From CAZTLE01 sp964614415 (GTDB lineage Bacteria; Bacteroidota; Bacteroidia; Flavobacteriales; Flavobacteriaceae), in the NCBI GenBank assembly GCA_964614415.1, contig CAZTLE010000005.1, forward strand, positions 1 through 49,997: 49,997 bases of DNA, in the 5' to 3' direction. The translations under genes were made by a program, and so were the position numbers. Shown piece by piece: positions 26,120-35,660 of the stretch. The stretch's first letter is position 1. The number at the start of each line of letters is the position of its first letter. The notes beneath the pieces are model-generated. The model ran no database searches. It saw only the letters and a list, made by a program, of their open reading frames with translations, and was not told the DNA's origin.

Positions 26120-27949
26120 TTAAGAAGAAAGAGACTGCATTTCCACCAGGCTGTGGTATACACTTTTCTTGTTGAGCAGATCCTGATGTTTTCCTTGCTC
26201 CACGATCTTACCCTTTGACATCACAATAATGTTATCGGCGTTTCGAATCGTGGATAGGCGGTGAGCGATGACGATCGAGGTCCTGTTTTGCATCATCTTT
26301 TCCAGCGCATCCTGTACCAGCCGTTCGCTCTCGGTGTCCAGAGCTGAAGTCGCTTCGTCGAGTATCATGATGGGTGGGTTCTTCAAGACGGCCCTGGCGA
26401 TACTGAGTCGTTGTTTTTGACCCCCACTCAATTTATTACCACCATCTCCAATGTTCGTATCAATACCTTCAGGTAGTTCTTTGACGAATTCCCAGGCATT
26501 GGCCACCTGTAGTGCGTTTTCGATCTCCTCATCGGTGGCGTCTTCCTTGGCAACCAACAAGTTGCCTTTCACTGTGTCATTGAACAGTATGGAATCCTGG
26601 GTTACCAATCCTAACAGTCCCCGTAGTGAAGACTGTTGCATGTCCTTAATATTAACACCATCTATGGAAATGGCGCCCTCGTTAACATCATAAAAACGAG
26701 TCACCAGATTGGCTATGGTGCTTTTTCCACTTCCGCTTTGACCTACCAAAGCTACTGTCGCACCTTTTGGAACGGTCAGGTTGAAGTTTTTCAGTACCCA
26801 GTCGTCCTCATATTTGAAGGAAACATTGTCAATACGAATGGATTCACTGAATTCACTTTTTTCAACGGCGTTCGGAGCGTCCTCAATTTCCAGTTCCGTT
26901 TCAAGTATTTCCAATACCCGCTCTGCCGCTGCATCACCCTTGCGAACACTATAGCTTGCCTTGCTTATTGCCTTGGCCGGAGTTAGAATATTATAGGCCA
27001 ATCCCATATACACAATAAAGGCTTCCGGAGCCAGTACTTTGTCCACAAGCACCATAGAACCACCGTACCAAAGTAAGATGGCGATAACGACTATGCCTAA
27101 AAACTCGCTCACCGGAGACGCCAGGTTTTGACGGTTAAGAAGCGAATTGGAGAATGAGAAGAATCGTTTTGTGGATTCCTGGAATCGGTTATTGAATATC
27201 TTTTCGGCATTGAATCCCTTGATGATCTTAAGACCTCCCAGGGTCTCCTCAAGGATGGAAAGGAAGTATCCCTGTTCCTTTTGAACCCGGTCTGAGTGCC
27301 TTTTCAGGCTTTTTCCTATCCGTGAGATGATAAATCCGGACAGTGGGATAAAGATGAACACAAAAATGGTCAGCTGTGTACTTATGGCCAGCATGGCAAT
27401 AATCGTAAACAGGATCATAAGAGGCTCACGTATGATAAGCTCGAGGATAGACAGAAACGAATGCTGGATCTCCAGGACATCACTTGATATCCGTGACATG
27501 GTATCCCCTTTTCGGGTTTCCGAATAATAGGAAACAGGCAATTCAACCGTCTTTTTGTAAAGATCATTCCTAAGATCCCGGAGTACGCCATTCCGCAGGA
27601 AAGTGATGAAGAACATGGCCAGGTAGCCAAAAAGGTTCTTCAACAGGAATGTGGCAATTACGATCGCGATCATTAACATGAGCGTTTTCATTTCACCTAC
27701 CTCGGCCATCCTTTGGTTGATGAAATAGTTCATGTACTGTTCAAAGTAATCTCCAAGCTCGGTGATACCTCCGTATACTGGGGGTTCGGTAATTTTCTCG
27801 GAATTATCAAACAGCACTTTCAACATCGGCATCAGTGATACAAAAGCCAATGTTCCGAACAGCGCATAGAAAATATTGGCGATGATGTTCAGCACAGCAT
27901 AGCGCTTGTAGGGAAGCGCATAACCCAATATTTTTCTGAAATACTTCAT
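26120..27949 (-). CDS. ABC exporter, MsbA-type (fused permease and ATPase)
   Basis: 609 residues from the ATG at 27949 (the frame also offers a TTG one codon earlier). Six membrane helices in the first ~320 residues, then an ATPase domain with Walker A GQSGSGKST (~402), Q loop in LVTQDSILF, signature LSGGQKQRLS (~507) and Walker B MILDEATSALD (~527), H loop IAHRLSTIR. Half-transporters of this layout flip lipid A core or other lipids and hydrophobic substrates across the inner membrane; in Bacteroidota MsbA-like proteins are the usual reading, but several paralogues exist and the substrate is not evident. It starts 3 bp after the phosphomutase stop, suggesting an envelope-glycan operon. Confidence 0.92.
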   Translation of the reverse strand: MKYFRKILGYALPYKRYAVLNIIANIFYALFGTLAFVSLMPMLKVLFDNSEKITEPPVYGGITELGDYFEQYMNYFINQRMAEVGEMKTLMLMIAIVIATFLLKNLFGYLAMFFITFLRNGVLRDLRNDLYKKTVELPVSYYSETRKGDTMSRISSDVLEIQHSFLSILELIIREPLMILFTIIAMLAISTQLTIFVFIFIPLSGFIISRIGKSLKRHSDRVQKEQGYFLSILEETLGGLKIIKGFNAEKIFNNRFQESTKRFFSFSNSLLNRQNLASPVSEFLGIVVIAILLWYGGSMVLVDKVLAPEAFIVYMGLAYNILTPAKAISKASYSVRKGDAAAERVLEILETELEIEDAPNAVEKSEFSESIRIDNVSFKYEDDWVLKNFNLTVPKGATVALVGQSGSGKSTIANLVTRFYDVNEGAISIDGVNIKDMQQSSLRGLLGLVTQDSILFNDTVKGNLLVAKEDATDEEIENALQVANAWEFVKELPEGIDTNIGDGGNKLSGGQKQRLSIARAVLKNPPIMILDEATSALDTESERLVQDALEKMMQNRTSIVIAHRLSTIRNADNIIVMSKGKIVEQGKHQDLLNKKSVYHSLVEMQSLSS

Positions 27950-27952
27950 CAA

Positions 27953-29656
27953 CTACTTAATATTTAGTTGTGTAAGGATCGCATCGATCTTTGCATCAAG
28001 CGCTTCCTCTTCCTGCCCGCGGACACTGATATAAAACTTGATCTTAGGTTCCGTTCCGCTTGGACGTGCTGCGATCTTGCTGCCGTCGGTCGTATAAAAG
28101 ATAAGCACATTAGACTTAGGAATATCAATTTCTCCCGAAGTGCCGTCCTGCAAGTTACGTACTGTGCTTGTTTTATAGTCCTCTACACGGGTTACAGGAC
28201 TGCCGGCGATTTCGGTAAGTGGGTTTTCCCGAAGTTCTTTCATCCGGTTTTCAATTTCCTCGGCGCCTTGCTTTCCTTTTCTCACCAGAGAAGTAAGGTG
28301 TTCCTTGAAACGCCCGTACTCCTTATAAATAGACTGAAGATAGTCGTAAAGGTTGCTTCCCTTTTGTTTCATGGTGGCCGCGATCTCACAAGCCAGTAGC
28401 GTTGCCGTAACGGCATCTTTATCACGTACAAAATCGCCTACCATGTATCCGAAGCTTTCCTCACCACCCCCAATGAAATCCAATTCAGGATGATCCAGGA
28501 TCATCTTCGCGATCCACTTGAAGCCTGTAAGCCCTTCCAGATAGTTCACACCAAATCCATTGGCCAGCTCCCGCATGAGTGGGGTAGACACAATGGTGGA
28601 AGCAATGAAGTGATTCTCTTTGATCTTTCCTTCTGCCTGGAGCCTTTGCAACAGGAAATGGGTTTTAACTACCATGGCTTCGTTGCCGTTGAGCAAAACC
28701 ATTGTTCCGTCCGACTTTCGAACGGCAATTCCCAATCTGTCGCTGTCGGGATCAGTGCCAATAACGATATCGGCATTTTCTTTCTGTGCGAGGGCCATGG
28801 CCATGGAAAGTGCTTCCGGTTCTTCCGGGTTGGGCGATTCAACGGTTGGGAAGTCTCCGTTGGGTTCGGCCTGCTCTTCAACAACCAGGACATTCAAATA
28901 TCCGGCCTCTTTCAGGACACGAGGAATCATGGTAACAGATGTTCCGTGCAACGGAGTGAATACTACTTTTAGATTTTCCCTGGCGCCCGATTCGACCCCA
29001 ACGCTTCCGTTTTCAACTGAAGCCGTCGCAAAGACATCGTCAACTTCTGCATCTATATAATGTATAAGGCTTTCATCGGCCGTAAACGCAATATCTTCGT
29101 AACTCAGCTGATTGATCTCATTTATGATCGCTGCGTCATGAGGCGGTACCAATTGTCCGCCATCCCTCCAATATACCTTATATCCGTTGTATTCGGGTGG
29201 ATTATGAGAGGCCGTAAGCACGATACCACAATGACAATCGAGGTGTTTCACCGCAAATGACAATTCCGGAGTGGGACGCAGGTCTGAAAACAGAAACACT
29301 TTGATTCCATTGGCCGAAAACACATCGGCAACCACTTTAGCAAGTTCTTTGCTATTGTGTCGGCAATCATAGGCAATGGCAACCCGAAGCGATTCCTGAG
29401 GAAATTGTTTCTTCAGGTAGTGGGATAATCCCTGAGTATTTTTCCCCAGAGTATATTTATTGATCCTGTTATCTCCAACACCCATTATACCACGCATTCC
29501 GCCTGTTCCGAATTCCAGATTCTTGTAGAAGCTGTCCTCCAGGGTTTCGGTATCGTAAGCTATAAGTTCTTTTATGGTATGCTGCGTAGTTTCATCAAAA
29601 AACGGGGTCAACCACAGGTTCACTCGCTCTAATATTTCGGGATCTACATATCTCAT
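27953..29656 (-). CDS. Phosphoglucomutase/phosphomannomutase (alpha-D-phosphohexomutase)
   Basis: 567 residues from ATG 29656; the frame extends further upstream through unlikely sequence containing the promoter region of the opposing lipoprotein gene. Interconverts hexose 1- and 6-phosphates. The phosphoserine loop TASHNPPEYNGYKVYW (~residue 150), the Mg loop GTDPDSDRLGI (~305), the sugar-binding GGEESFGYMVGDF (~400) and the C-terminal phosphate site RPSGTEPKIKFYISV (~535) are all present. Length and the GTGGMRG motif match the PgcA/PGM2-type family. It supplies glucose 1-phosphate for nucleotide sugars and is co-transcribed with the downstream exporter. Confidence 0.94.
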   Translation of the reverse strand: MRYVDPEILERVNLWLTPFFDETTQHTIKELIAYDTETLEDSFYKNLEFGTGGMRGIMGVGDNRINKYTLGKNTQGLSHYLKKQFPQESLRVAIAYDCRHNSKELAKVVADVFSANGIKVFLFSDLRPTPELSFAVKHLDCHCGIVLTASHNPPEYNGYKVYWRDGGQLVPPHDAAIINEINQLSYEDIAFTADESLIHYIDAEVDDVFATASVENGSVGVESGARENLKVVFTPLHGTSVTMIPRVLKEAGYLNVLVVEEQAEPNGDFPTVESPNPEEPEALSMAMALAQKENADIVIGTDPDSDRLGIAVRKSDGTMVLLNGNEAMVVKTHFLLQRLQAEGKIKENHFIASTIVSTPLMRELANGFGVNYLEGLTGFKWIAKMILDHPELDFIGGGEESFGYMVGDFVRDKDAVTATLLACEIAATMKQKGSNLYDYLQSIYKEYGRFKEHLTSLVRKGKQGAEEIENRMKELRENPLTEIAGSPVTRVEDYKTSTVRNLQDGTSGEIDIPKSNVLIFYTTDGSKIAARPSGTEPKIKFYISVRGQEEEALDAKIDAILTQLNIK

Positions 29657-29742
29657 GGCAAAAAATATCCGCAAAGGTACATAAAAGGCCAGTCTTGATA
29701 GTCTGGATTTACAAAACCTTAATAGGAGGGGATTTTGCCTCA

Positions 29743-29757
29743 GTAAAACTTTATCGG
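29743..29757 (+). promoter_or_regulatory. 15-base element upstream of lipoprotein paralogue 1
   Basis: GTAAAACTTTATCGG, identical to 30873-30887. It lies 59 bases before the ATG at 29817, against 60 bases for the second copy. It is probably the promoter core or an activator site specific to this gene family. Confidence 0.65.
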
Positions 29758-29816
29758 AGGAACCATAGCTGGCAGGCATTCCCGATATATTCAGCATATC
29801 AATCAAAAAAATTGCT

Positions 29817-30776
29817 ATGAAAAAGTTACTACCCTTATGGGCAATCTTTGTGGTATTTTCTTGCAACACAGATGATAAACCCATTGAAACCGTACTTTAT
29901 GATTTCGAGAATGGCGCCTTCTTACGAACAGTCGCTACCAGAAACTGTGAATTTCATGTAGGCGAACCCACGAGCCTTTTTTCAATAGATATTGAGGAAC
30001 AGGACAAATTGGACGGCGCGCTCATGGAGTCCGTCGATGTCTTTGTGCAGTTTTTGGATCAAACAGTGGAAGGATCCAATTATTCAACCGAAGAGATTCA
30101 CCTTGAAACATTAACTCCGGAAGATTTTGCAGTGGGAAGTTTTAATTTACCGGTTACAACGCTGGAGTATTCCTTTAATGAACTTTCTGAGGCCGTTGGA
30201 GTACCCATTCCGCAGATCGTCTGTAAAGACCAGTTCATTATTCGCCTTGTACTTAGTTTGTCAAATGGGCTTGTATTCTCTAATGATAATTCCTCAGCGT
30301 GTATTCTGGTAAGGGATACACAATATGGTTCTCCTTTCTTGTATACCATTAATGTCGTTGAACCGATCGACCAGTCAATGTTTACCGGATTGTATAGGTA
30401 TGAGAGTATAGTTGACGGACCTTTTGGGCCCACCTTTGGAGAACCTTTTGTGGTAGAGGTCATAAATGGTCATTCCAACAACGTACGCGAAGTGTATTTC
30501 GACAATTTTCCAACGCGCCCTCCACGGGGTTATCTGTTCACAATAGCATGTGACGAAACGATTTTTGAAAAGAATCAGAACCGCTATAACACATTGAATG
30601 GAGAATGCCTCAATACGGGAATGCCCATAGTGTTGGGTCCGGATACCGTTAATGCAGTGATCGACCCTTTGGACGATAGCATTTTCGAACTTTGGTTTGT
30701 CGAGGGATATCTGGGCTTTGACGGCGGTTTTGGCTTTGGAACGCAACCTTCCAGATTGCGTTTCACAAAACAATAA
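29817..30776 (+). CDS. Lipoprotein of a three-member tandem family, member 1
   Basis: 319 residues; SPII signal MKKLLPLWAIFVVFSCNTDD. The family shares DDKPIETV near the N-terminus, NGAFLRTV, a middle with EEQDKLDGALMESVDVFVQF, the core TINVVEPIDQSMFTG followed by YRYESI, and the C-terminus ending LRFTKQ. Beta-rich, probably surface-exposed. I recognise no named domain; parts resemble the SusE/SusF-like carbohydrate-binding lipoproteins but no SusC/SusD pair is nearby. Members 2 and 3 follow on the same strand. Confidence 0.85.
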   Translation: MKKLLPLWAIFVVFSCNTDDKPIETVLYDFENGAFLRTVATRNCEFHVGEPTSLFSIDIEEQDKLDGALMESVDVFVQFLDQTVEGSNYSTEEIHLETLTPEDFAVGSFNLPVTTLEYSFNELSEAVGVPIPQIVCKDQFIIRLVLSLSNGLVFSNDNSSACILVRDTQYGSPFLYTINVVEPIDQSMFTGLYRYESIVDGPFGPTFGEPFVVEVINGHSNNVREVYFDNFPTRPPRGYLFTIACDETIFEKNQNRYNTLNGECLNTGMPIVLGPDTVNAVIDPLDDSIFELWFVEGYLGFDGGFGFGTQPSRLRFTKQ

Positions 30777-30872
30777 CCCCGTCCAGGGAACATGTAGGAT
30801 ATCATGGTAATTTCCTTTTTTAATGTTGCGAAGATCCGCACTAATAATTTGAGAAGCTATGGCGTAAACCCG

Positions 30873-30887
30873 GTAAAACTTTATCGG
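30873..30887 (+). promoter_or_regulatory. 15-base element upstream of lipoprotein paralogue 2
   Basis: Second copy of GTAAAACTTTATCGG, 60 bases before the ATG at 30948. Sequences on either side of the 15-mer have diverged between the copies, so it appears to be under selection. Confidence 0.65.
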
Positions 30888-30947
30888 TGATAACAAAAAA
30901 AGAGCGGTAAGGAGGTACATTTATGCATCGACCAAAAAAAAACTGCT

Positions 30948-31916
30948 ATGCGTCAAGTAATACTATCGACCCTCGTATTACTTTTTTTAGGGGGGTGTTC
31001 CCAGGATGAGAAACCCATAGATATTGTTCTGAACGAAGTGACCAATGGGGCTTTTATCAGGACCCTGGAATTCAACAATAGAAACTATAATATAAATGAT
31101 CTCAATGACGTCTTCAGTGTTTCTCTCGAAGAACAGGATGCTCAAGAAGGAGATCTATTGGAGTCTATTGAAGTTTACATTAGATTTAAAGACAACACAA
31201 TTACAGGTGCTGATCTTTCTACTGAAGAGGTACTCTATGAAACCCTAACTGTTGATCGTTTTACGGATGGCCCGTTCGGCCTGCCAAGAACAACGCTCGA
31301 AATTCCCTTTGCCGGAGCTATGGAAGCAACCGGTATATCGCACTCGAGTGTTTCCTGTCGTGATCAATTTCTCGTTAGATTGCGTATCGTTTTGAATGAT
31401 GGCCGATCATTTACCGTGGGCAACAATTCTACGTGTATCATTGCGTATGACACCTTTTTTAGCTCTCCCTTTTGCTATACTATAAACGTTGTGGAGCCTA
31501 TTGACGAGGATATGTTTACGGGAATATATCGGTATCAACATCTTGAGAGCATTATAGAGGGCGGAGGATCATCCTTCCCTACATTTGGTGATCCTCATAT
31601 TGTAGTGATCCGCAAAGGAGATGGCACCAACGTACGGCAGGTGAAATTTGAAGACCCAACCGGGTCCAGAGATACCAGTTTAGTTCGCAACTACCGATTT
31701 ACTATATCATGTGACGAATCCGTTATTCGAAAAAATCAGATACGACGGGTATTTGGACAGTGCAGGGAGACGGGACAGCCGGTTTTGATAGGCCCTTTTG
31801 ATGAAAATGCAAGTATTTCCTCAACCGACGATAGTGTATTTGAATTGTGGTTTCAGGAATGGGACCTAAGTGGAAATCCGCCGATTTTCACGAAAATAAG
31901 ACTTACCAAACAATAA
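30948..31916 (+). CDS. Lipoprotein of a three-member tandem family, member 2
   Basis: 322 residues; SPII signal with lipobox LGGC after STLVLLFL. Same layout as member 1: NGAFIRTL, EEQDAQEGDLLESIEVYIRF, TINVVEPIDEDMFTG followed by YRYQ, ending IRLTKQ. The stretch after YRYQ is longer and serine-rich, and the C-terminal segment (WDLSGNPPIFTKIRLTKQ) is the most different from the other two. The ATG follows AACTGCT, the same context as AATTGCT in member 1. A TAAGGAGGT at 30908-30916 is followed by an out-of-frame ATG at 30923, not by this start. Member 3 begins 22 bp after the stop. Confidence 0.85.
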   Translation: MRQVILSTLVLLFLGGCSQDEKPIDIVLNEVTNGAFIRTLEFNNRNYNINDLNDVFSVSLEEQDAQEGDLLESIEVYIRFKDNTITGADLSTEEVLYETLTVDRFTDGPFGLPRTTLEIPFAGAMEATGISHSSVSCRDQFLVRLRIVLNDGRSFTVGNNSTCIIAYDTFFSSPFCYTINVVEPIDEDMFTGIYRYQHLESIIEGGGSSFPTFGDPHIVVIRKGDGTNVRQVKFEDPTGSRDTSLVRNYRFTISCDESVIRKNQIRRVFGQCRETGQPVLIGPFDENASISSTDDSVFELWFQEWDLSGNPPIFTKIRLTKQ

Positions 31917-31938
31917 TATAACCAGAAAAAGAATTGCC

Positions 31939-32922
31939 ATGAGAAAAATAACCCTACTCTTAGTTATACCCTGGCTGGTGGTTTCGTGCAATACGGACGA
32001 TAAAGCCATAGACCAGGTGAATCAAGGAATTGAATACGGAGCGGTTATCCGCACACTGAGTTTCAATAATTCCGAATTTGTTGTGGATGACCTGTCTAGC
32101 GTATTTAGTGTGAATATCGAAGAGCAGGATAAGGAGAACGGCGATTTACTGGAGTCGGTAGATGTTTTCGTTCGGTTCAAGGACAATAACTTAACCGGCG
32201 GGGACCTGTCCACCGAAGAGGTTAAAGTACGTACGCTGATGCCGGGTGATTTTCAACGCGGCGGGGCAGATAATCTTCCGCGAATGACCCTTGAACTTGG
32301 ATATTCCGAATTGCTGGATGCTACCGGAATTCCACATTCCCAGGTGGCTTGTAAAGACCAGTTCCTGGTCCGCCTTTCGGTGAATTTAACCAACGGACTG
32401 GTGCTTTCTACTCAAAATGCGAGCTCCATGATTTTAGCTTTCAGAACCTTTTTTAGTTCCCCATATTGCTATACCATTAATGTGGTTGAGCCCATTGATG
32501 ACGACCTGTTTACCGGATTCTATCGGTATGAAAGTATTGTGGATGGCCCTCTGGGACCTACCTTTGTGACAACGCACGGTAGACCTCAAATCGCCGAGAT
32601 TACCAGGGGGCATTCCAATACAGTTCGCATTGTTCCGCTAAAGCATATACTTGCGCATCCCTCCAACGAGCAGCCCAGGGATTATGAGTTTAGCATAGTT
32701 TGCGATGAATTGGTGTTTCAGAAGAATCAATTGTCCAGCGTTATCGGTGGTTGCGATACGGTTACTAATGCAATATTGTTAGGGCCCGGTGATGAGAACG
32801 CCCCGGTTAATCCTACGGATGACAGTGTGTTCGAGATATGGTTGGTCGAAGGATATAACGGCTGGGATGGTGGATGCGGATTTGGAACAGCTCCGTCCCG
32901 TGTGCGCTTTACCAAACAATAA
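31939..32922 (+). CDS. Lipoprotein of a three-member tandem family, member 3
   Basis: 327 residues; SPII signal MRKITLLLVIPWLVVSCNTD. Shares NIEEQDKENGDLLESVDVFV, TINVVEPIDDDLFTG then YRYESIVDGPLGPTF, and a C-terminus (WLVEGYNGWDGGCGFGTAPS) that matches member 1 much better than member 2. There is no copy of the 15-base element in the 22-bp gap to member 2, so it is expected to be co-transcribed with it. Function unknown. The ancestry 1 and 3 versus 2 suggests duplication followed by partial gene conversion or diverged selection on member 2. Confidence 0.85.
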   Translation: MRKITLLLVIPWLVVSCNTDDKAIDQVNQGIEYGAVIRTLSFNNSEFVVDDLSSVFSVNIEEQDKENGDLLESVDVFVRFKDNNLTGGDLSTEEVKVRTLMPGDFQRGGADNLPRMTLELGYSELLDATGIPHSQVACKDQFLVRLSVNLTNGLVLSTQNASSMILAFRTFFSSPYCYTINVVEPIDDDLFTGFYRYESIVDGPLGPTFVTTHGRPQIAEITRGHSNTVRIVPLKHILAHPSNEQPRDYEFSIVCDELVFQKNQLSSVIGGCDTVTNAILLGPGDENAPVNPTDDSVFEIWLVEGYNGWDGGCGFGTAPSRVRFTKQ

Positions 32923-33029
32923 ATTTAACCCGAGATATTTCTAAAAACCCAGGTGGTATATTATCTTCGAAAGTCTGAAAAAGAAAATAGAATCCCTCTG
33001 GTATCGTTTTAGTTAAAGTACTTTACCCC

Positions 33030-35660
33030 GTGAGACGTTGTATTTACATATTTACCGTGCTTTTAAGTACGCTGACTTTTGGCCAGCGGGAAGCTGCCAA
33101 TTGGTATTTCGGTGCGAATGCGGGGTTAACGTTTAACTCCGGTGATGCGGTGCCAATTCTGGATGGTGAGCTGGATACGCTTGAAGGGTGCGAGACCTTT
33201 TCAAATGAGGACGGCGGCCTGCTGTTCTATACCGAAGGCGTAAATGTCTGGAACCGAAATCATGAGATCATGCCTAACGGTGAAGGACTTTTGGGAAGTT
33301 TTTCAGCAACACAATCGGCCATGGTCGTTCCCAGACCCGACAGTCCGAACATTTATTACATATTTACGTCGGATAACGTTCAGTCCTATCAAAGTGGTGA
33401 AGGAGGGGTAGGTCTAAACTATTCCGTGCTCGACATGAGCAGGAACGGTGGTCTCGGTGATATTACAATTAAAAACATCAATTTACTTCCCAACGCTTCC
33501 GAAAAAGTAACCGCGGTTCGCAATGCCTCGGGAACCGGTTTTTGGGTTATCACCCACCACATGAACAGGTTCTATGCCTTTTCGGTGTCATCGGCAGGGG
33601 TAAATAACACCCCCGTTGTATCGGCCATTGGTCCTACCATTGATGATTTTAACAACATTCGCGGTGCCTTGAAAGCATCTCCCGGAGGTGATAAACTGGC
33701 TGTTGCACATACCATTTTCGAGCCTTCGTTTTCCGGGTACTTCGCCATGTATGACTTCAACGATGCCACCGGAACGGTAAGCAACGAGTTGGTTCTGGGA
33801 CAGGACCTCGTCTATTATGGTGTTGAGTTTTCTTCGGATTCGTCCAAGCTGTATGCTACCGGAAAGACTGTGAATTCCAGCGGATTCACGGAAGATGTGG
33901 AGGTTGTTCAGTTTGATCTGGACGCGCCGGATATTATCGGTTCCCGCTTTCAGGTAGGTTACCTGGACAGCAGCTTTGTGGCCGATCTCGCCGGTGGACT
34001 TCAAATTGCCATTAACGGAAAGATATACTATTCGATTCCCAACACTTCACTTTCGGTGATCAATACACCTAACAATTATGGTCTGAATAGCGATTTTCGC
34101 TGGTTTGACGTGCCGTTGGCCGGAAGGCAGGCTCGTTTTGGCTTGCCGCCGTTCATTCAGTCCTTTTTTGAAAGTATTGTAGATGTCGAAAACTTCTGTT
34201 TTGGTGATGCCACGCAGTTTACCGTAGATTCTCCCGATCCGGTGACCTCGATCTCCTGGGATTTCGGAGACCCTGCCAGTGGCCCCAATAATACCTCCAC
34301 ACTGCTTAACCCCACCCATGTCTTTAGTAGCACCGGGGTATTTACGGTGACGGTGGATGTGGAATTCGCCAACAGAGCACCCAAAACATTTATTGAGTTC
34401 GTTGAGATAAGTGAAACGCCGGATGTGAATCCAGATGTAACCCTGGTTCAATGTGATATTGATGGTGTGAATGACGGTATTACCCTGTTTAACCTAAGGC
34501 AGGCAATTCCATTGCTACTTGACAATCCTATAGGCTTTACAGCCAATTTCTTCGAAACACCGGCCGATGCCCAGAATAATGAAAACGCATTGGATCCTAT
34601 AGGATATCAGAATCTATTCGATGGCCAAACCCTTTATGTGAGGGTTTTTGAAAATGCGCTGTGCTTTAGGCTGACGACCATTACACTCGATGTGGAACCC
34701 ATGGCCTTTGCCGGGACGACAACCTTGTCGGTGTGCAACGTAAGTTCCAACCAGTTGGAGATTGTTGTTGAATTGGCCGATCTGGAAGCTATGTTACTGG
34801 AAACCTATCCGGGAACCGATATTACATTCTTTGAAACCGAAGATGACGCGTTGCTGGAGCAAAACGAATTGATGGACGTTTTTGAGCAGGGGCCTTTCAG
34901 CGCTCCCGAATTGTATTATCGCGTTGAAAATGGCAATGCTTGCGTCACTATAGGACATATTCTGTTGGACGTGCGTCAAAGCCCGGTTGTAGATCCGGAG
35001 CAAAGTGTGATCATTTGTCCGGATGAAGACGAGGTCGTATTGGATGCCGGAGGAGGCTTTAGTTCGTATGAATGGTCTACAGGCGAAACCACACAGACCA
35101 TTAGTGTGGATGGAGTAGGGACATATACCGTTACAGTCTTTAACGGTGTGGATTGTGACGCTTCTATCACTTTTACGGTCAGTGCCGTGCCCGCTCCCGC
35201 TCCCGTGGATATTATTGTGACCGATTTCAGTGAAAACAATTCCATCGAGGTGATCGTTGACAATCCCGAACTATACGAATTTACGATCTACGGCTTCTTT
35301 GCCTTGCAGGAAAGCCCTGTATTCAGTGGATTAACCGTGGGGCCCTATCTGGTGCAGATATACAGGGACGGATGCCTGGTATATGAAGAACAGGTGGTTA
35401 TTGGTGGTCCCCCGGATTACTTTACACCCAACGGAGACGGATATCACGATACCTGGCATATAGTACGTCGGGGTGAGTTTAGAGATGCCCGTATTTACAT
35501 TTTCGACCGATATGGTAAGTTGTTAAAGCAGCTCAATCCAGGAGGTGACGGTTGGGATGGTACTTACAATGGGAATCCGCTGCCTTCCAGTGACTACTGG
35601 TACCGTATTGAACTTTCCGACGGAAGACGGGTGAGCGGTAATTTTACTTTGAAACGTTGA
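33030..35660 (+). CDS. Secreted propeller/PKD protein with T9SS type B (gliding-motility-type) C-terminus
   Basis: 876 residues from the GTG at 33030; no ATG gives a signal peptide. Signal MRRCIYIFTVLLSTLTFGQR. The first ~380 residues look like a beta-propeller (EAANWYFGANAGLTFNSGD; GGLLFYTEGVNVWNRNHEIM), a PKD domain follows (ISWDFGDPASGPNNT; THVFSSTGVFTVTVDV, ~405-450), then further beta domains including a SprB-like stretch (LVQCDIDGVNDGITLFNLR; GGFSSYEWSTGETTQTISV). The end PDYFTPNGDGYHDTWHI, then FDRYGKLLKQL and WYRIELSDGR, is a type B sorting domain (gliding motility-associated C-terminal). Probably a large surface adhesin. Its 3' end overlaps the convergent glycosyltransferase gene by 17 bp. 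Confidence 0.9.
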   Translation: MRRCIYIFTVLLSTLTFGQREAANWYFGANAGLTFNSGDAVPILDGELDTLEGCETFSNEDGGLLFYTEGVNVWNRNHEIMPNGEGLLGSFSATQSAMVVPRPDSPNIYYIFTSDNVQSYQSGEGGVGLNYSVLDMSRNGGLGDITIKNINLLPNASEKVTAVRNASGTGFWVITHHMNRFYAFSVSSAGVNNTPVVSAIGPTIDDFNNIRGALKASPGGDKLAVAHTIFEPSFSGYFAMYDFNDATGTVSNELVLGQDLVYYGVEFSSDSSKLYATGKTVNSSGFTEDVEVVQFDLDAPDIIGSRFQVGYLDSSFVADLAGGLQIAINGKIYYSIPNTSLSVINTPNNYGLNSDFRWFDVPLAGRQARFGLPPFIQSFFESIVDVENFCFGDATQFTVDSPDPVTSISWDFGDPASGPNNTSTLLNPTHVFSSTGVFTVTVDVEFANRAPKTFIEFVEISETPDVNPDVTLVQCDIDGVNDGITLFNLRQAIPLLLDNPIGFTANFFETPADAQNNENALDPIGYQNLFDGQTLYVRVFENALCFRLTTITLDVEPMAFAGTTTLSVCNVSSNQLEIVVELADLEAMLLETYPGTDITFFETEDDALLEQNELMDVFEQGPFSAPELYYRVENGNACVTIGHILLDVRQSPVVDPEQSVIICPDEDEVVLDAGGGFSSYEWSTGETTQTISVDGVGTYTVTVFNGVDCDASITFTVSAVPAPAPVDIIVTDFSENNSIEVIVDNPELYEFTIYGFFALQESPVFSGLTVGPYLVQIYRDGCLVYEEQVVIGGPPDYFTPNGDGYHDTWHIVRRGEFRDARIYIFDRYGKLLKQLNPGGDGWDGTYNGNPLPSSDYWYRIELSDGRRVSGNFTLKR

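Noticed and set aside
28490..28972. Plus-strand 160-codon open frame
   Set aside because: Antisense to the phosphohexomutase metal-binding region; no support.
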